This document shows, piece after piece, positions 22,601 to 24,401 of a stretch of DNA of 24,401 nt. A program made the translations under genes and the position numbers. The stretch is taken from positions 1 to 24,401 of the forward strand of contig FR897815.1 in assembly GCA_000437495.1 (NCBI GenBank). Direction: 5' to 3'. Every line of letters begins with the position of its first letter. The stretch's first letter is position 1. The notes under the pieces are model-generated. The model saw only the letters and a program-made list of their open reading frames with translations. It was not told the DNA's origin and did not search any database. This stretch comes from Prevotella sp. CAG:485 (GTDB lineage Bacteria; Bacteroidota; Bacteroidia; Bacteroidales; Muribaculaceae).

Positions 22601-23586
22601 ATGAACATCACGGCTGCTAACACTGCCAGCAGCAGGAACCATACCAGACCGCTGGAGGTGAAACACAGCATGCCCGAGAAGGCCACGGTGAGGATGAAGG
22701 AGATGCGTATGCCGTTGGCCGATTTCTGGCGGTAAAGCTCATACAGGCACCACAGGATGATGCCCACGGTGATGGCCGCGTAGATAATCACACCTACGTT
22801 GTAGCCGAAATGCAGGGTGTTGACGCAGAAGAGCTCGAACACCTGTGCCACTTTGATGAAGCCGGGCACAAGGCCGTAAAGCACCAACACTATGACGCCG
22901 AAGGAGATGCCCAGAGCCGCTAATGACTTCCACACGTTCATGTTGGGGAACTTGCGGTATGCAAACACCAGGGCGATGGCCGGGATGCACAGCAGGTTAA
23001 GCAGGTGGACAGCCACGCTGACGCCTATTATATATGCTATGAGAATGAGATAAGCGTCGGAATGGGGCTTGTCGGCTCTGTTTTCCCATTTGAGGATGAG
23101 CCAGAACACTAATGCCGTACAGAACGACGAAAAGGCGTAAACCTCAGCCTCCACAGCCGAGAACCAGAAGGTGTCAGACCAGGCGTAAGCCAAAGCGCCG
23201 ACTACTCCGGAACCCATGATGGCCAGATAACGGCCCAGACCGATGTTGGCGTCGTTGCGGCGCACAATAAGGCGGCGCACAAGGTGGGTAATGGTCCAGA
23301 AGAGGAGCAGTATGGTAAGCGCCGACAGCAGACCGCTCATGGCATTCACCATCAGCGACACCGTTTGCGGCGACGAAGCAAAGTTGGCGAAGAAACGCGC
23401 CGTGAGCATAAAAATGGGGTTGCCCGGCGGGTGACCCACCTCAAGCTTGTCGGCCTGAATTATAAACTCGCCGCAGTCCCAGTAAGACGCGGTAGGCTCC
23501 AGAGTGAGCCAATAGGTGGCCAACGCAATGACAAACACCACCCATCCGGTGATGTTGTTGACCAGCTTGTATTGTTTCGTTATCAT
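19690..23586 (-). CDS. DUF2723 polytopic membrane protein (putative glycosyltransferase-like)
   Basis: This 1298-aa inner-membrane protein has a DUF2723 N-terminus: first membrane helix at about 13-28, then LEPTASYWDCGEFI (29-42) and LEVGHPPGNP (48-57), conserved acidic and His loops typical of GT-C-type enzymes. About a dozen helices follow, interrupted by a large periplasmic loop (about 400-620), with further helices to about 790, then a long soluble C-terminal region (about 800-1298) with helical repeats. The eukaryotic relative TMEM260 is a protein O-mannosyltransferase; a glycosyl-transfer role here is inference. I chose the ATG at 23586; the 29 residues of in-frame sequence before it cover the promoter and leader hairpin. 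It heads a run with a deacetylase, an epimerase, DUF4271 and hemD. Confidence 0.9.
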   Translation of the reverse strand: MITKQYKLVNNITGWVVFVIALATYWLTLEPTASYWDCGEFIIQADKLEVGHPPGNPIFMLTARFFANFASSPQTVSLMVNAMSGLLSALTILLLFWTITHLVRRLIVRRNDANIGLGRYLAIMGSGVVGALAYAWSDTFWFSAVEAEVYAFSSFCTALVFWLILKWENRADKPHSDAYLILIAYIIGVSVAVHLLNLLCIPAIALVFAYRKFPNMNVWKSLAALGISFGVIVLVLYGLVPGFIKVAQVFELFCVNTLHFGYNVGVIIYAAITVGIILWCLYELYRQKSANGIRISFILTVAFSGMLCFTSSGLVWFLLLAVLAAVMFIVFRRGLPVRVLNVIAWSIAVIFVGYSSYALILIRSSADTPMNQNSPDNVFDLASYLSREQYGETPLLYGPAYTAEYQKKDNGVNSMNYGGATVMQPQYSQVTDYGDAVIGKAVEGAAAPAAASLNESDKAANNKIAERGGAGYIVKKHTFKPVYNPELCMFFPRMYSSMPSHQRGYEVWAPSIKESKEDYNNTVEIHAIDPNGDEVPELDLNGQPVPVGDNIYSFPAKTAFRPTQYNNLEYFMRYQLNHMYMRYFMWNFAGRQNDVMNLGGEHDAGNWISGIPFIDNTRLGDQSLLPDDLGKNNKGHNVFYMLPLLLGLIGLLWEAFSGKRGIEQFWVVFFLFFMTGIAIILYLNQPPYQPRERDYAFAGSFYAYAIWIGMGVAALWQLMLWGAGYMGRKKNGKTATAAQADEPARSTVSLWCGVVAALLGICVPLQMVSQTWDDHDRSGRYAARDYAINYLESTEPNAIIFCNGDNDTFPLWYAQEVEGVRPDVRIINLSYLSSDWYANQLFMQAYESAPVPMIAKQSDIAYDNLEILLVNTRETKPMELTKALKQAYEGYGRKDYGYPTIPTSVVYIPVNREAMVKQGYVSPADTAKIEDIYIDLSHTPAYQSRGALLQSDVLMLDIIAANAATGWQRPIYWCSTVGDDYYMSLDKYQSSTGLMLQLVPWSNSGNTVRADRFFNNVTGKFRWGGADSTGRIPYFDETAGRMITTMRTYMLLGARQYYREGKAAQESGNSAKAKELYGKSATLLNLITDKQSDRVRPYGMQIAPDMARLYLDLSKATGDKQLAQRGLELARSMVLTYAQYVAYEQNIRLNFGNVSLTIESTQIPHRYWGMVELFEQLGGNYNELKQQNPVVAGLNEEQLRENYEQVRATLENPDMSEGAMQIEANASRIKGLKDLSPAEYAAQPQELRELDTIFYQLVEDPAVVGATPQDLQEAPSMKYIDLERQKRLYMQYKRSRGI

Positions 23587-23615
23587 ACGCAGGTTGTTAC
23601 GGAATGAACAATGCC

Positions 23616-23633
23616 GAGGAAGCCCACTTCCTC
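23616..23633 (-). promoter_or_regulatory. Leader hairpin upstream of DUF2723
   Basis: A perfect 7-bp stem (GAGGAAG and CTTCCTC) with a 4-nt loop lies in the ~50-nt leader, about 30 nt before the ATG. It lacks a T-tract, so it is more likely to affect mRNA stability or translation than to terminate. Confidence 0.4.
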
Positions 23634-23642
23634 CACAATTTG

Positions 23643-23673
23643 CAAAATTACTGATTTTTTCCGACACTGCCAA
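23643..23673 (-). promoter_or_regulatory. Promoter of the DUF2723 operon
   Basis: The minus strand carries TTG (plus 23671-23673), a 20-nt spacer and TAATTTTG (plus 23643-23650), fitting the Bacteroidetes promoter. The ATG at 23586 is 56 nt downstream of the -7 box. Confidence 0.65.
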
Positions 23674-23700
23674 GCCGCCCCTCTTAATTACTGTTAAACC

Positions 23701-23918
23701 GCTGTTTTAGCCATGGCAGCTTTGGTAGCTAAGGTAGCTTTGGTAGCCATTTTAGCCTTGGTAGCTATTTTAGCTAATTTAGCCGGGTAGCCATTTTAGC
23801 CAATTTAGCCGCTAGCGCGCCGCCCCTCTCTGCACCCTCCTTAAGCTCCTTAAGCTCCCTAAATTCCTTAAACTCCTTAGCCGCGCCCGCATTAAGGGCC
23901 TTAAGGGCCTTAAAAGCA
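23701..23918. repeat. Arrays of 9-nt degenerate tandem repeats in an intergenic region
   Basis: The 405-nt gap 23587-23991 has no gene. It holds three successive arrays. About 13 units of 8-10 nt ending in TAGC or TAGCC lie at 23701-23816 (for example TTTGGTAGC, ATTTTAGCC). Five 9-mers of CTCCTTAAG type lie at 23837-23881, and three of TTAAGGGCC type at 23892-23918. A promoter is at its left end and a terminator at its right end. Confidence 0.7.
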
Positions 23919-23922
23919 GCAA

Positions 23923-23958
23923 GTGAGGCCGCAGCGCTAAAAGCGGATGCGGCCTCAC
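23923..23958 (-). terminator. Intrinsic terminator candidate after the right-edge gene
   Basis: A perfect 10-bp stem, GTGAGGCCGC (23923-23932) and GCGGCCTCAC (23949-23958), has an inner complementary CGCT/AGCG that lengthens the fold. It lies about 33 nt past the stop of the secreted-protein gene at 23992. The downstream T-tract is weak. Confidence 0.6.
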
Positions 23959-23991
23959 AGGTGTTATAAGGGGTTAAGGGGGACGAGGGGG

Positions 23992-24401
23992 TTAGGGCAT
24001 GATTTTCTTGGTGGTGGTAACGGTGCCGTCTTCGTATACGGCGCGTTCTATCACGAGCATGCCCTGTGCAGGCTTCTCAATGCGCAAGCCCTGCATGTCG
24101 TAGTAATCGACTCTTACAGGCGCGGCGCCGTCGAGGCCGAGCTCATTGACGTCCGAGGTCTTGTTTACTGTGAGGTTGAAGGTGCGGGTAAACTTGCCGT
24201 CGGGGGTGCTGACCTTAATGGTGGCGGCTCCGAGCTTCACGGGATATACCTTGCCGGGATCGCTCACCGACATACGCAGCTCAGGCGAGAGCTCCCATGT
24301 GAGACCATCCTTGGGATAGCCCACGTAGAAGATGTCGTTGATGTTGCCTGCGTTGTCTTCCGACTTGCTGAAGCTCAGCGAGATAGCTGCCATATCGGCG
24401 G
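23992..24401 (-). CDS. C-terminus of a secreted protein with sorting-domain-like tail (partial)
   Basis: The frame is open to the right window edge, so only the last ~136 residues are visible; the methionine at 24393 is internal. A beta-rich segment with an Ig-like strand pattern (GAATIKVSTPDGKFTRTFNLTVN) is followed by VRVDYYDMQGLRIEKPAQG and a KKIMP end, resembling the T9SS-like C-terminal tails of Bacteroidales secreted proteins. The catalytic or binding part lies outside the window. Confidence 0.75.
   Translation of the reverse strand, partial: ADMAAISLSFSKSEDNAGNINDIFYVGYPKDGLTWELSPELRMSVSDPGKVYPVKLGAATIKVSTPDGKFTRTFNLTVNKTSDVNELGLDGAAPVRVDYYDMQGLRIEKPAQGMLVIERAVYEDGTVTTTKKIMP

Noticed and set aside
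23587..23673. In-frame upstream extension of DUF2723 by 29 residues
   Set aside because: The extension covers the -7 and -33 promoter boxes and a leader hairpin, and the family begins at the MITKQY start with its first membrane helix.
23701..23920. CRISPR array
   Set aside because: Units are 8-10 nt, contiguous and degenerate, with no spacers and no cas genes nearby.

Overview
The window looks like a chromosomal segment of a Bacteroidota bacterium, most likely order Bacteroidales and plausibly a gut lineage such as Muribaculaceae. The order is supported by DUF2723, DUF4271, the TPR plus membrane helix plus AraC regulator architecture, type IX-like C-terminal sorting tails, weak or absent Shine-Dalgarno sequences, and several upstream regions with the Bacteroidetes -7 box TAnnTTTG. 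The family is a guess. All genes are on the minus strand except a zinc-ribbon membrane protein at 5063-5794.

Layout, left to right. 1-2592: a bidirectional terminator, then a cupin, the hybrid-cluster protein Hcp and a DUF488 protein, transcribed as DUF488-hcp-cupin and probably a nitrosative or redox stress unit. 2593-2798: an intergenic with a promoter/dyad candidate and a GC-rich palindromic repeat. 2799-4970: a secreted GH89 alpha-N-acetylglucosaminidase, divergent from the zinc-ribbon protein. 5891-10005: two neighbouring broken genes. A secreted protein has an in-frame TAA at codon 122, and a TPR/AraC-type membrane regulator has two 1-nt frameshifts. 10006-10406: the old ferritin terminator and a 292-bp MITE-like element. 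10407-10889: ferritin. 11038-12468: a TIR plus Sel1-repeat protein. 12551-16128: a coiled-coil protein translationally coupled to a 1001-aa PEP/pyruvate-binding-domain protein. 16239-23586: a tight run transcribed as DUF2723 membrane protein, NodB-type deacetylase, NAD-dependent epimerase, DUF4271 protein and uroporphyrinogen-III synthase. 23587-23991: a promoter, 9-nt tandem repeats and a terminator. 23992-24401: the C-terminus of a secreted protein cut by the window edge.

The most notable items are these. (1) An apparently undegraded MITE-like insertion has 33/34-bp terminal inverted repeats. Its TTA target duplication is exactly the ferritin stop codon, and it separates ferritin from its intrinsic terminator. 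(2) Three lesions lie within 2.2 kb in an adjacent regulator/secreted-protein pair, with an operator-like dyad between them. (3) 9-nt tandem repeat arrays of different sequence occur in two intergenic regions. (4) There is a TIR-Sel1 protein that may be an NAD-consuming or signalling effector. I found no tRNA, rRNA, CRISPR array or transposase gene.
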